Source: Vespula vulgaris
Lineage: Eukaryota; Arthropoda; Insecta; Hymenoptera; Vespidae
Direction: 5' to 3'
Assembly (NCBI RefSeq): GCF_905475345.1
Contig: NC_066590.1
Location: 6,400,001 to 6,464,000 of the forward strand
DNA: 64,000 nt
Part shown: one piece after another, positions 1-12,927 of the stretch
Layout: the number at the start of each line of letters is the position of its first letter
Numbering within the stretch: position 1 is the stretch's first letter
Notes under the pieces: generated by a model
What the model was told of the DNA's origin: nothing
Databases searched by the model: none
Seen by the model: the letters and a program-made list of their open reading frames with translations, nothing else
Made by a program: the position numbers and the translations under genes

Positions 1-151
1 TGGCGTACTACCAGTGTTAGTTCGAACACTGCCGGTAGACGGCGCATGGATCGAGCGCTGTAGGCCATCTGTACGAACGGATGTGTTTAGCGTCGTAATA
101 TCTTTCTTTGAAATTTTCATTAAAAAATAGAATATTATATTTTATAAATAA

Positions 152-157
152 TTTATT
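152..157 (-). terminator. candidate poly(A) signal of RasGEF gene
   Basis: The minus strand reads AATAAA here, about 350 bases past the RasGEF stop codon. It is the nearest canonical hexamer I see, but this AT-rich flank makes chance matches likely. Confidence 0.3.
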
Positions 158-408
158 ATCACAATAAAATGTAAACAAAGTAAAGTATAAACAGGTATTC
201 CCATAAGCAGAGCCGTTCGTGTATATACGCCGTACAGCAGTGACATTAAAATTAGGTACTTTTTATACAAAGAGAAATAAAATGAATATCACGTTATCGA
301 ATATTCTATATAATATTACTGTGTTATAAAAAACAAAAATATATATATCTGTAAACTATATTATTTGTTAATAATCGGAGATATCGTTTTATATTTTAGG
401 GTTAGAAT

Positions 409-465
409 GGTCTTTCGTAAAAGGATAAGAAACGATGCTGATGCTGATTGGATTATTACAAAGGT
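409..465 (+). CDS. possible isolated first coding exon (plus strand)
   Basis: An AG preceded by a T-rich stretch (about 388-399) is followed by an ATG at 409. A 19-codon open stretch beginning MVFRKRIRNDADADW then ends exactly at a strong donor (AAG followed by GTAAGT). The arrangement looks like an exon carrying a start codon in phase 0. It lies just beyond the 3' end of the minus-strand RasGEF gene. I found no partner exon downstream and do not recognise the peptide. It could equally be chance. Confidence 0.22.
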
Positions 466-503
466 AAGTGTTAATCATTATGATCATCGTCATTTTTTTT
501 TTT

Positions 504-3500
504 TCAAGTATCAGGAGGTTCAAGTTTCAAGCTGATGAAAAAATTTTCGCGATCCTCTCTGTAGCGTGCTTTTAACAGAAATTCACAAGCGAGCGAATGT
601 CTCGAAAAATTATATCTTCGTGCAAATCTTTGACACTCACCTAACCAAATCGATAGATCAAGGACTCGTTTACTTTTCGTATTCATTTTCCTTAACTTCT
701 CTTCGTCTTGTTTTTTGATCGTTGATTTTAAGGTTATATAATTCCAACGATCGAAGTATTTTCGTGCCAATTGCCGTTGTCTGAACGTAATCGGAAAATC
801 TTCTTTATTTAAGATATTTCGATATTTCGTATAATTGAATTTTGCTAGAGTAGCTACGAGAATACGTGTACTTAATTTCTGTTTTTGTTCGTTGGGATCG
901 ATAGAAGATTTCGTATAATTCCTTTCGAAAGATTTATCTTGCAAAGATCTCATGGAACTCGATGTCGGTAAGATCGTAGGGTTTTTCGATAGAAAATATT
1001 TCGAATTAGTCGATACGATACTTTCCTCGAAATATTGGGAAACATGAAGACCGAGGAGTCTGATTATGAGATCACCGATGTAAGGCATGCAAGGAGGACT
1101 TCGTTTTGCTTTTGCCCATGTTTTCCGATACAAAGAAGAGTCGGGACTTTTATAAATCTTGCAGAGTCTCTCCATAATGGCATATCTAAAATTGAAATGT
1201 CTTCGAGGTTACAACCATAGAATATATCTTCGGTTGACGTTGTTTAACGAACGAATTTGATCCTTTGCACTGTATGGGCTCGTCTCTGATATGACGTTTC
1301 ATTTATTCGATAAAACAAGTCGGTAAGAAACAAGTTAATTGAATTGAATTAAAGAAAATAATTACAGTGCAAAGGTTTAACATCGAAAGAACGATAACAG
1401 ATAGATACCTGTTGGCATGATGAACTCGTAAATAGGACCAACTCGATTTCAGCCGATAAATCGGTGGTGCCTGGAGACCAGCTAGAATAGATCTGCAAGA
1501 GTGAAAATTTCCTATGTCGAAACATTTGTTCGCAGCATTGATAAATCTAACCATGATCCTAGTTCTCATATCGATCTTCTTCACAGCGAGTATCTCGCTG
1601 ATCGTTAAGCAAGTTATTCTATGACCGAACGCAACCCAAGCTCCAAGATTCGGTGCATTTCTCGATGACTTTTGAAAGACGATGATCTCGATCTCCGAGA
1701 TAGGTATACGAATAAAGAGATCTCTATCTATCATAGTCAATTGTTTGGCCAGAGTATTGCTGTCCAAGTCCCATACAGTGACACGCATTTCCATTTTCAG
1801 GAGTTTTTTCAATTGGTACATCGTACTATCATCGTTCTCCTTGCATTCCTTCCTCTTATCCCTTTTTTTGTTAGGTCCACTTGTAGAAAAAATTCGTTTT
1901 AACAGACTGCCTGATTTTTCCTCCAAGGAAACGTTCGATTCCATCATCATCATCTTACCGGGAAGGGATTTCTTGCAAACGTAGAAGAATCTCTTCTCGT
2001 TTTTCTGCCGTTCTTTCTTCTGTCGAAAATCTCTGATCGATGCCAGGTGTCTTCTGAGTTCTCTGTCATCGATCACCAATTATTTTCGAGGTAATACAGT
2101 TAGACGAGGCTAACAGAAACTTCCAAAAAAATAACCTGTAAGCTGTGATCGCTGCTCTGGGTCTGTACCAATATTCCGGAGTCCAGAATAGTATAACTTG
2201 GTCTCTCGTTGCCGGACCAATAGCACTGCATCCTCCAGGTTCCAAAGCACTGCAGGACACGCTTGCTACGAGCTGACGGCGAGAGACAGGCAATCTTAGT
2301 TCAGGTTCCACGTATTGTCTTCTTATGTTCACTTCACTCAACGTTCTACGACCTTGAACGGATTCTCGTTCTCCGGATTGAACAGACCAAGGTCCGAGAG
2401 CACGAAAGAAGTATGCAGCTGTGATCAAGCCGTATCTCCTCAAGTGTCTTCGATTTTTCCTTGGCCTAGATCGACCCTTCTGCCGATCCTCCCACATCCT
2501 GACGCTACTCTCGATCAATTCGTAGATATCTATTGGATTCTGGTTCCCGGTCAACTTATTGTTGTAACGACAACCTCTTCGAGACGGACCTAAAACTAAA
2601 GCCGAACTACACTTCTCCGGTATACCGAATCCAAACCGTGAGACTTTCGATATCAAGACGTTCGGTTGCTGCTGTTGTCCCTTTTTGCAGATAAATTTTG
2701 TCGGTTTCTTTTCTGAATGTTCCGTCGATGGGTTCAATATTCTGTTCGAACTCTTCGTAGTTTCTAAAGAAATATGATATTCTATAAAACGAAACGCGTA
2801 TTTGATTTTTGATGAATTCAGAAAAAATCTTAAGAAACCAACCGTGACTTTCTTTCCATCGAGCTTCGAGCAATTTTTCCTGAGACCTGCGATGATCGCA
2901 GGAGGAGCAATTACAGCTAGTAAGGATCTGTCGATCTTTTTCTCTGATGAACAGAACATCGCACAGATCGTCGCCATGTTGCGTTTTTCTTGTATACTTG
3001 ACATTACGACACTCCGGCCAACTTTGGCAAGGTTTCCTGTTAGCAATTCTATTTAGAGAATAATCAGCCAACGTATATCTGATCTCTTCTAAGCTAGCCC
3101 CAGCAAATCTCACAGGAATAGGAGTGTAATAACCGAATACTAATTCATTGTAGGATGGTCCAAGGTAGAGATCTTTGTGTGGCCAGGTTGGGCGAACGCC
3201 ATCACCAGCACCTCCGTAATGAGCCCAGACTCTGCACTCAATCGTTAGTTTTTCTCATTTATCTCATTCAAAAAAGATTACCTAACGATCATGAATTATT
3301 CTCACACCTGTATACGTTTTTTTTCTTTTTTCCAGAATAATTATCATCAACTTCAATTTCGGACGATAGAAAGTACACGGTGGTTGTACTCGAAGAACTC
3401 GCAGCACTGGTCTCGGACAACGAGCTGCTCTTTGTCTTTCTCGCGAGCAAATCTCGTACCTGATCGCACCAAATTTTCCAAAAGAGTTCTCTGCGATGAA

Positions 3501-4083
3501 TCCCACCGAGCTCGTAATAATGTGTTCTGCCGTCTATCAGCCTAAGAAAGATTCTATTTTTATTCGAAATGGCTGATCGAAAACAATGAATCTAAGAACT
3601 TGGATCATCCTAGAAAGGATCCTACTTTTATTCGAAAGGATTGATCCAAGGCAATGAATTCAAAAGCATAGGTATGTATAAGAACTTGGATGTAATATTT
3701 CTCGTAATATCGTACGTGTACCTTCCTTTTAAAGTTTTACGTTGTCTTCTCGCGAATATGCTCAACGTTATATATTCCAGAGGATACACAGAGACGAGCT
3801 CGAAACTCTCGATGCTTGGATCCAGGTCAGCCGGACAGAGAAAATTATCGGAATTCTTTTTGAAGACATCAGCAGCTACGATCAATCTCTGAGGTGTCAG
3901 GCCGAGTGCTACTTGACGCAAACCCTGTCCATTTCGAGTGGTTTCAGCGAAAGGAGATTCAACGAGAACGGTATCAGAAAAATCACAATATTCAGATAGT
4001 AAGAGTTTCTGGATCCTGTTGTTTTCCGTTTGGGCTCGTTCGTATCGGCGTGAGAGGCAGGTGGAGTCGTGCGAGGTTCGCAT
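504..4083 (-). CDS. RasGEF (CDC25) domain protein, six exons
   Basis: The product is a predicted guanine-nucleotide exchange factor for a Ras-family GTPase, acting in the cytoplasm or at membranes. Exons in transcript order are 4083-3722, 3541-3308, 3231-2843, 2763-2136, 2062-1409 and 1185-504. All introns are GT-AG and under 120 nt, and phases agree throughout, giving 982 codons plus stop. The CDC25 domain lies at about residues 635-860, split over the last two exons. It shows LAKQLTMIDRDLF near its start, then the FINAANKC, LAGLQAPPIYRLKSSW and CMPYIGDL blocks expected of RasGEFs. Residues 1-540 contain a conserved-looking block (QVALGLTPQRLIVAADVF) followed by a WAHYGG segment, a Ser-rich acidic stretch and a QQQQ tract. 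I do not recognise a named domain there, and no RasGEF_N module is obvious. The start is the first Met after an in-frame stop; an upstream coding exon cannot be excluded. Confidence 0.8.
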
Positions 4084-4455
4084 GAAAGATTTCTCTTTAG
4101 ATAACGGGTGTCAAAGAAACACTGGAACTTCGCGTACGAAACGATCGAATCGTTTAGGGATGTTCCAAACAACCGAACAATTTGTAAACTTCCGAAGGAT
4201 TTGTCTGCCATGTGGAATGGTTACCTACTGCTTCGTCGATGCCAAGGTATAACGATGACAACGCGTTGATCGATTTCTCGATCTATTGGAGCTGCAACTT
4301 CAGGTATTTAGAGATTTCCTTTTTTTAATTCGAATATCGATGCTCGTTCAAAATTATCGGGATAGTTGGTCGAGCTTGTTGTCTTCGCTACGAGTTTAGG
4401 AATGAAAGGATAGAATAATCGATATTGATTTACTTTCGTGATGCGTTAAAACGCC

Positions 4456-4461
4456 TTTATT
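4456..4461 (-). terminator. candidate poly(A) signal of harmonin-like gene
   Basis: The minus strand reads AATAAA about 370 bases past the harmonin-like stop codon (4830-4832). It would place the transcript end some 370 bases from the start of the RasGEF coding region, so the two minus-strand genes are tightly packed head to tail. Confidence 0.45.
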
Positions 4462-4829
4462 TATCAGTTTGATACTTAGTCTAGGTTTCGTACATAGCCG
4501 CAGTCGAAGAAGACTATATTTAAAGGCATGAACCCAGCGTGTGCGGTAAATGGTGTCTCACGCGGTGTCTTGCCTCGATTAATAAGGATTAATATTTCAT
4601 TCCTTATTCGTTATTACGATATTGGTAATAAATAACATATAAAAAAGACGTACGCGTAAAAAAGATGTTCACCGATTCGGTGGAGCGCCTTTTTTTTTCT
4701 TTCGTTTCTTCTCTATATATCTATATAATAAAGTCGAATCAGGTGTGCTGGAACGAGGTGGAAAAAAATGTACAAAGTCTCAAGAGCTCCGCGATATGCA
4801 TGTGTATTTATGTACGTTTATATATCCTC

Positions 4830-7800
4830 TTATCGGCTACCGTCCTCAGGATTTATTCTGATCGTGACTTTGTTGCCTAGTGCCGAGGCTAATTTTTCTA
4901 CGGTGCTCTGAGGAAGCTTGTTGGGTTCTGGATTCGTTGTCTCTTTCTCGGACATCACCGTGTTCTCTGGTATTGACTTAGCAGTCGTTTGATTCTCCTG
5001 TAAAAAAAAGAATGTCAAACGTACAAGTTATGAGAAAAAATGTGTCCTTTAAAACAATTCGAAGAACTCGACTCGTTCGATAAAACATAAATATAAAGTC
5101 TTACTCCTTCCGTCTTTCTTCGTAGGTTAGATCTCTGCAAAGTAGCAGCCAGTTCGTTTTGGAGTCTGGACACAACCGGTCCGTTAGCTTCGTCCGTTCC
5201 ATTCTTCTCCGCTCGAGGTTGTTGCGCTAAGAAATCAAGCTTGGCAGGTTGTTTAGCTTCACCTTCGTAAGCACCTATCCTAATGGCGACCTTTCCAACG
5301 GTTGGCTTAGGCGGACCGGCAGTACCATTTGGCGAAACAGCGTTGTTGTTTGCAGTGGAATTTTTGTTCGCCTCGTTAGCAGGACTCGTCGATGGATCCT
5401 TTTCCTTTGTTACCTGCGTCTTGTTCCCGGTAGCAGCGTGACGTGGACTTCCATTAGACGCCGGCGAGGAAGAATTCGAGAGCGGGAAGTATGTCGGTGG
5501 TGGTTTAGGTATCACTGGATTTGGTGTGTCTTTCAATTTAAACGATTCGATACTTTGCATCTCCACGGAGTCCTCGCTCGTCGTAGTTTTTATTGGAAGA
5601 GGAAGCGGAGGTGCTGGTGGTGGAGGAGCCGACGTTGTGTTGTTATTCGTATTGGTCGTTGTATTCGTATTGCTCGTTGCATTCGTTGCATTTGTCGCGT
5701 TGCTTACATTCGTAGAATTCGTGATGTTGGAGCCATTTGTGAGCACCCTCTTCTCCTGTTCCTATATCATTTCAAACGCAATCTTTAGATTTAACATTTA
5801 GACAAAATATTCTAGTCTAATCCAGACTAGATACCTAATCAAATAATTTTCTCAGAATAATATCAATCTTTTTTTTTCGTTTAGCTAGTATATGTACTAA
5901 CGGTATAAGGTGTGATCGTGACCAACACACTCTTTTTTGTCGATGTCCTCGTTGATTTATTCATCTTCGAATATAAGTCTTAATCATCCACGAGTGTAGA
6001 AACTTTATTCTCGAAAACTCATAGTCGAACAAGAACGACAACAATGACAACAATAATAATAACGATAATTGTCACGATTATGAATGCGACGACACAACTG
6101 AGATTTTTCCAAACTCTTTCTTGATATAATTTCCAAGTCCTACGGATCAGGTTTTTCTAACGAATAGGGAGAAAAGTTCGATCACGATGTCGTTAGATTC
6201 ACAGCGTGTTGTTGCCAATCTTGGAACTCGTTAATCGTAAAAACCAATTCTTGCCGGACTTCCTGATACGTTCGAAGAATCGGAAAAGGAATGAACGAAC
6301 GGTTATTATTTCACAAAGACACCGAGTGAGATGACATTTTCCGATAAAGATGTGTATGTATGTATGTTTGTACGTATATATATTTCAGTCAATGTATAAA
6401 AGTACGTACAAGGCTACCTTGAAACCGATCGCACAGCGAGCTCAGTCCTCGCGTAACTGAAAACAGACGCAACCGTTTCTTACGTCGCGCTCCTTCGTGT
6501 TCTTATGTAAGAGCCACCTATTATTTTGCGCGTCTGCCGCAATTCGCAAGAAACTGACAATGCAAGAAGATAGAAAGAGAGAAAGAGAAAAGAAAAAAGG
6601 AGAGAGAGAGAGAGAGAGATAAAGAAAGACGAGTAAATCGAACGAGAGGAAAAAGAGATAGACTAGACGTCCGTTCGCACGCGTGGACATCGAAGGACTG
6701 AGCTTGCTTATCCGATTATTATTACAAATCGATCGGTCTAATACACTCACACATACACACACGTAGAGAGTATCCGACTCACGCTTCGATAGCACCCAAC
6801 TAGTCGACGATAAGAAAAAGCAATGACGATAATACGTTAATAAGAGTCTCGTTAGACTGACTTTTACATGCGTTTTCTCGACTTGCGTTAGAGTTAAGCA
6901 CTGTTGTTAGATTGTAAGGAAAGGAAGAAAGGTGTCGATCGGTCTACCGAGTTTCACAGTCTCCTTTCTTTCTCTCTTTTATTCAACTTTTTCTTTTTCT
7001 TTTTTCTTGCTTTTTTTCTGTTCTTTTTTTTTCCCTCTCTGATCCTTTCCACAGCTGACTATGAAATCGATGAACTCGGAGAAAGTCGTCGAGGATGCTC
7101 CCGAGAGCGTGGCGGCTCGTTAATCGCCGTATTTGATAGAAAAATAGAAAGAGAAAAGAGTTCGAGTAATTATAACGATCTCGTTAATAAAGATCGATAG
7201 GATCGATTCTACCGAATGGATGAGACATCATCGATCTCTATGTTCATACACTGTGTTCACCCATCTACATACGTACATGTACACACGCACGCACACGCGT
7301 TAAGTTCATTTTCAAGATGTTATTTACGCTTTTGACGTGAAATAATTAATCACTGTAACGCTCGCGTAGAGTATGCGATACGATAAAAGGAGAACTTCGT
7401 TTATCGTCGAATTTATCTTTTCGAACGGATCGTCGGTGGTCAGTTTGTCTTTCGCCGATTGAATTGAAAGAATAAATAAGAAAAGCGAAGGAAGAAAGAA
7501 AGATAGAAAGGAAGACAGTGAAAAAGAGAGAAAATGCGTGACAAAACGATGCAATGCTCGTGACTTTAAGGTGCAAACTACCTCGCTCTATCTCGTGAAC
7601 GTCGTTTCGACGGTACCAACGTCGCAACTAAATAATCGTATCGCGAGGAAACCTGCAGGTGTGTATTTGCGTGTAAACCTATATACGTGTACATTTATTC
7701 GTGTAGATGTACGTTCGTTACATCCTCCGCAAAGTTTGTCGTGGATTTCGTTCCACACGACTATACATTTACAGAGAGAGGGAGCATATTACGGTGACTT

Positions 7801-7979
7801 TATAATTTTGTGCTCTTATCTGTTTGCTCCGGCAGGTCCTCACTAACGTAGACTGTGTAATTAAGAGACCGCGCGCGCGCACCTACTCGACTCTACTCGA
7901 CTCGACTTGACTCGACTAGAACGCAAAATCTTCGAAGCTCGTTCCACTTTGTCAACGAATGAATCTATCTCTCTTTCTT

Positions 7980-8032
<53 letters not shown>

Positions 8033-10229
8033 TTCTGTTTTTGGAATTTGGAAACGATACTTATCGCTTCGTAAGATCATTCGTCGTGTTAATTATCGCG
8101 ATGATGATATTTGAATCAAGTTAACTTCGTATATCCGATATATAAGTTTAATTAAATTGATATTTCGTTATTTATTAATGATCATGTGATTTTAGATCGG
8201 TACACTTTTTATAGTTTTGTTAATATATTTTTTCTTTCTTCTTTCTTAATAGATTTAACACAGATCGTTGAAACCGTAGAATAAGTTGGAGAGAGAACAA
8301 TTTATTTCATAGGATAATTTAAAAATGTCTCTAAAAATTTGGAATATGTTCGACGGTGACACGAAATTTGATATGTAATCGCGTCGTTCAGCTCGTATGT
8401 ATGAATCACTATCTCTGTGTATGTTATTAATCGTAAGTACGATTGCGAACGTTCGTAACAATTGATGATACTCTTTATATTCTTGCTTTCACTTCGTTAA
8501 AACTAAAATTTCACTTTTTAGTCGATCTTTTCGATAATTAATTATTTTTTAAAAAAAGAGAAACAGAGAAAGTCTTCTAATATAAAGTACGTACGATTTA
8601 CGTCGTTAGTAACGATTTGTACAATAAAGTGCTTGCTCTACTGAGCATTCACGAAACTTTGATAAACGAACGTCTTCTTGAGAGCGATCGATGATTATCG
8701 GAAAAAATAATCAATCGAATTCGATCGCGTTTGTCACGACGTAATACGAACGGTAAACGAAGGGTATCTGTTACGGTAGCTGTTATATGCTCGATTTAAC
8801 TTAGAGATAATATTTTTTTTATCGCGAATGCAATGCTATAGTATAGATCACTGATAATAAATAGCATATGACGTTCGACATTTAGGTCAACATCGTGTAA
8901 AAAGTCTTTTCCCGAGGTTCTTCGATAATTCGATTAAGTCCATGAAATCAAAGAAATATGCGAGTAAGAGACGGACGAACGGAGAGTGAGGGAAAGAGAG
9001 AGAGAGAGAGAGCGTAAGAGAACATTGACTTTATCATAAATTAAGGACGATCGATGATTCTCTTACCGGCTCGGTAACTTGATCTGAAAATTGGACCCTC
9101 TGCTGCGCGGCGTTGAACATCTTTCGATGCGCTCGCTTAAACTCTTCCATTAGCTGAAACATATGATACAAACGAAGACGAGATGAGGAAAATAGGAAAA
9201 ACAACGTTTCACGAATGATTTACTTGTTAAATCTACCGTATTGATCGGTTATATTCGTTTTTTGTTGCTTTTAGATCATGAGAAAGTTTTAATTTGATTT
9301 GGACAATGTAATAAACGAACCTTGTCGTGCGTCACTTTTTGTTCCTGCGCCCTAAGTGCTTCTGGATTTGGTGCTTTCCGAGGTTCGGATGTTTTCTCCT
9401 TCGAAGCTTCCGTCTTAGCTGCGTTCATACTTCTCTAAATAAGGAAAAAAAAAGAAAAGAAAGAAAAAGAAAATGCATGTAACTGGAAATATACATAGAT
9501 TTATCAAGAATTTTTCATCGATCGCATCTCGTGTCTACCTACGCAAAATCACAAACGATAAGTCATGCTCGAACTCAACGAAAAGAGGATGTTAACATTT
9601 GTGAAATTCCGCATACCAAACGCACGCGGTACTTGGCGAGAGTCGCTCGTAAAACCATCGTACGATCGATGTTTACAACGTTAGGCCTCTAATCCTCGAT
9701 TTATATGCTTCGTACATATACATGTACATATATATGAATCGAAAGAAGAGATAAGGTAACGCGTAAGAGTACGGCGTGGCTGCGCAAAGAAATAACCGAC
9801 ATTTTCTTTACACTTCATTAGAATGTGATTTGTTTCGAAATGCTAATAACGACGTAACGTTGAACGTATTGCGAGGCATCCTCGCCTTTCCCTCCTTTTC
9901 TATCGCTGCCTACTCCTTCGATTACCACGAGGGAAACGTTGAATCTTCGTAGGAAATCAGAGGAGAATGTCAGTTCCTACTTCATCATAAGGAAAGAGAA
10001 GGAGAGAGAGAGACAGAAAGAAAAAGGGAGATAAAGAAATAGATAGATAAATAGATAGATAGATAGATGGATAGATAGATAGATAGATACATAGATAGAT
10101 AGAGAGTTAGTATCAACGTAATGATGGAACCAACGGAATTTCCCTTATTACGATATTTGTTTTTCTCCGATCTCTGACTGGGATCGAACCCGTAAATGGC
10201 GAGTCTCTCTATCGTCGCCGCCATCATCA

Positions 10230-10275
<46 letters not shown>

Positions 10276-12891
10276 TGTATTTCTTTCTTTTTCTCTTAAT
10301 TAAAAGTTGGATAATGATCGGAATAAACGGACGAGACGTTGAGTACCTGTTGGGCTCGCCTCTGCAATTCTTGAGTTATGGCAGTGCTTAGATCCGTGCT
10401 GGCTATAGGCGACGTTCGTAGATTCGATCCACGTGTAGTAATTGACGAGCTTTCGTTGGTCTTGTTTGATCCAGTGGATGCGGCAGTGGTTGAACCAAAG
10501 GAAATAGTAGAGGAGGGTGGCTCGCAGGACGACGTTGACAAGGACGAAGAAGTGGATGCCGAATCCTTGCTGCAGGAAGACTCGAGACTGGATTCGGTTT
10601 CCGTTGATCCTGTGCTACCCATCGACATTGTGCTGCCCATTTGCATTCCCATCGCGTTCATAGGCTTAGCGTCTGTCGAAACAACGAAAAGGAAAGGATA
10701 ACGTAACGTTCGAATCTTCTCGTTAATTTTTTACACTTTCTAACGCGAGTTTTGATATACGTAATACGTTAGGTTTCTTATACAGTCTTGTTCTCTTTTT
10801 TCTCTTTCCATGCACAGATATCTATATATCTATATAGGTTATTTATAAATCAACATAGCTCATAACGAACCTGCTGGCCATTTATATGGAAGAGGTGGTG
10901 GGGGAGCCGGAGGACAAATGGATTGATGAACCTCCACAGTCGTTATCGTCTTCCTCTCCGTTTCGTTCTGTCTCTGCACCAATTGCAACTCTGCCAATCG
11001 ATTAACATCGTGCTGTTCGTTTTCCTAATAAAAAGAAGTAGAAAAACGAAGGGAAGAGTTAACGGAAAGAATTATAAGGTACGTCGATGAACGAAAGGAA
11101 GAATAAGGAGAATAAGAAGAAGAAAAAGCGAAGAGGACGCTCCGAGCGAAGCAATAAGTCGAGGAAACTTGTATTAGGAAGTCTATTCTCAAGGCTTTAG
11201 GCTAGATAGGAGGAAAAAGTTAGGTACTTTTTTGCTTACCTTGGAAGCATGATAAAGGGGCAATTCGTCCGCAGGGCCATCGTAAATGACGTCCTGCTGT
11301 CTGATGTTGTCGCGTCGATAGGCTAAACGACGATTGGCTTCGTCCCTTGGATTTGCATCGAAGTCGTGTACCTCGTAGTCGATCCTTGGTGCTACAGGAT
11401 CGTAGAGAGGCTCGTTGTCGATCTCGTCTTCGTAATTCCCACGGGAATTCAAACGACGATGACCCGGTGGTACTTGTCTGTGATTTTGATTCTGCACTAG
11501 CCCCTGGTTCTGGTTCACACGAATGACAGTCGTGTTATTCGCTTTTCGTATCCATTCCTGTGCCTAAAAATCGAGTTTCGATATATTTTCTGTTTCGTTT
11601 TTTCTGTTCCGACGAAGCTGCTTTCTTTTTCTTTTTTTCTTTGGCTTTCGACGAGGCAATTCGATATGAATTAACTTACGACCGTCGCTCGTAGTCCTCG
11701 AGGATAAAAATAGAGAGGGAGAGAGAGATACAGAAGAAGATAGAGAGCGCAGATGAACAGAACAGACACGAGTTTCGCATGGCATATGTATAATTGAGAG
11801 ATATTAGAGCGAGAGCACTTGGTCGATGATGAACAACCGTCTCTCTGTCCCTTACCTGATCCACGTGAGACCATTCGGAGGAGGTGCAGCTGCTGGTGGA
11901 CAGTGCGAGGGGGCAGCAGATCCTAATGGCCGAGAAACAAAGTATGAGCTCACTCATATCGAGACTTTCTAATCTCGATAAAATGAATCCCGTCGGAAGA
12001 TTTATGTTAGTAACGCTCGGTTAGAGCCTGGCGGATATTCAAACGATGCTTAGGAATCCATCGGTTTCACGATAGTTATCGTGAAATGTCCTATTAATAG
12101 GACGAACTTTCTCTCGATTCGCGTTCATCGATCGCGAATCGATAATACAACATACTCAAAAGAAAATATATGACTAATCGTAGAAACATCCCGTTGGTAT
12201 GGTAGACTATTCAACAATGAACGAATTATTCCGAGTCATCGATAAGCTTCGATAATCTTGATTACGCTCTAATGCATCGGCGTTATCGATCATATGTATT
12301 CGTGGATCGATCAAGGATAAAAATGAAGCTTTATCGTCTCGTAACGATTTCGTTGAGATCATCTTACCTGCCGTTTCGATTGCAGTTATCTTCTCGTGGA
12401 TATCGTGCCTGCATTCTAGGATCTCGATGATGTTGGGGAGACGAAGAAGGATTTTGTAAAGGTGACGGACTGGTCGCCACGATGCTCGAAGTTTCGGAAT
12501 CGTAACCGCTCGAACCTCGAGTCCAGAGTGGTTCCGGACAATCGTAGAGATGATTGGGTGCTGGTCGCTGAACGATCAGATCAAGGACAGCCGATCCTCT
12601 CATTACCTCTATGGCTCTCTCGAAGGGAAGATCCGTCAGTCGTTGTCCGTTGCACCAAACGATCACGTCACCAGCTTTCAAGCCAGCTGCTCGAGCCGGT
12701 CCACCTTCCCTTGTACCCTGTATGGTCGTTCGAATAATTTTGTCGTACAAGTTTTTTCTTGGTTAGTCTTAATTGATCGCGTTTACATTATGATCTCAAT
12801 GGTACGAATCGATATCAAGTGACGTAAGCGCATTATCTCCTTATCTTACGTTACGTTATATATAAAACTAACACGACGTTCTTGCAACGAG

Positions 12892-12927
<36 letters not shown>

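Noticed and set aside
5249..5788. Long plus-strand frame, 179 codons
   Set aside because: It is the antisense shadow of the Asn/Thr/Pro-rich exon of the harmonin-like gene. The peptide is Arg/Trp/Cys-rich with no domain, and the minus strand has consistent splice sites.
10185..10230. tRNA B-box-like GGGTTCGATCCC on the minus strand
   Set aside because: The expected A box and acceptor stem are absent. The upstream sequence is a CGT/ACG repeat.
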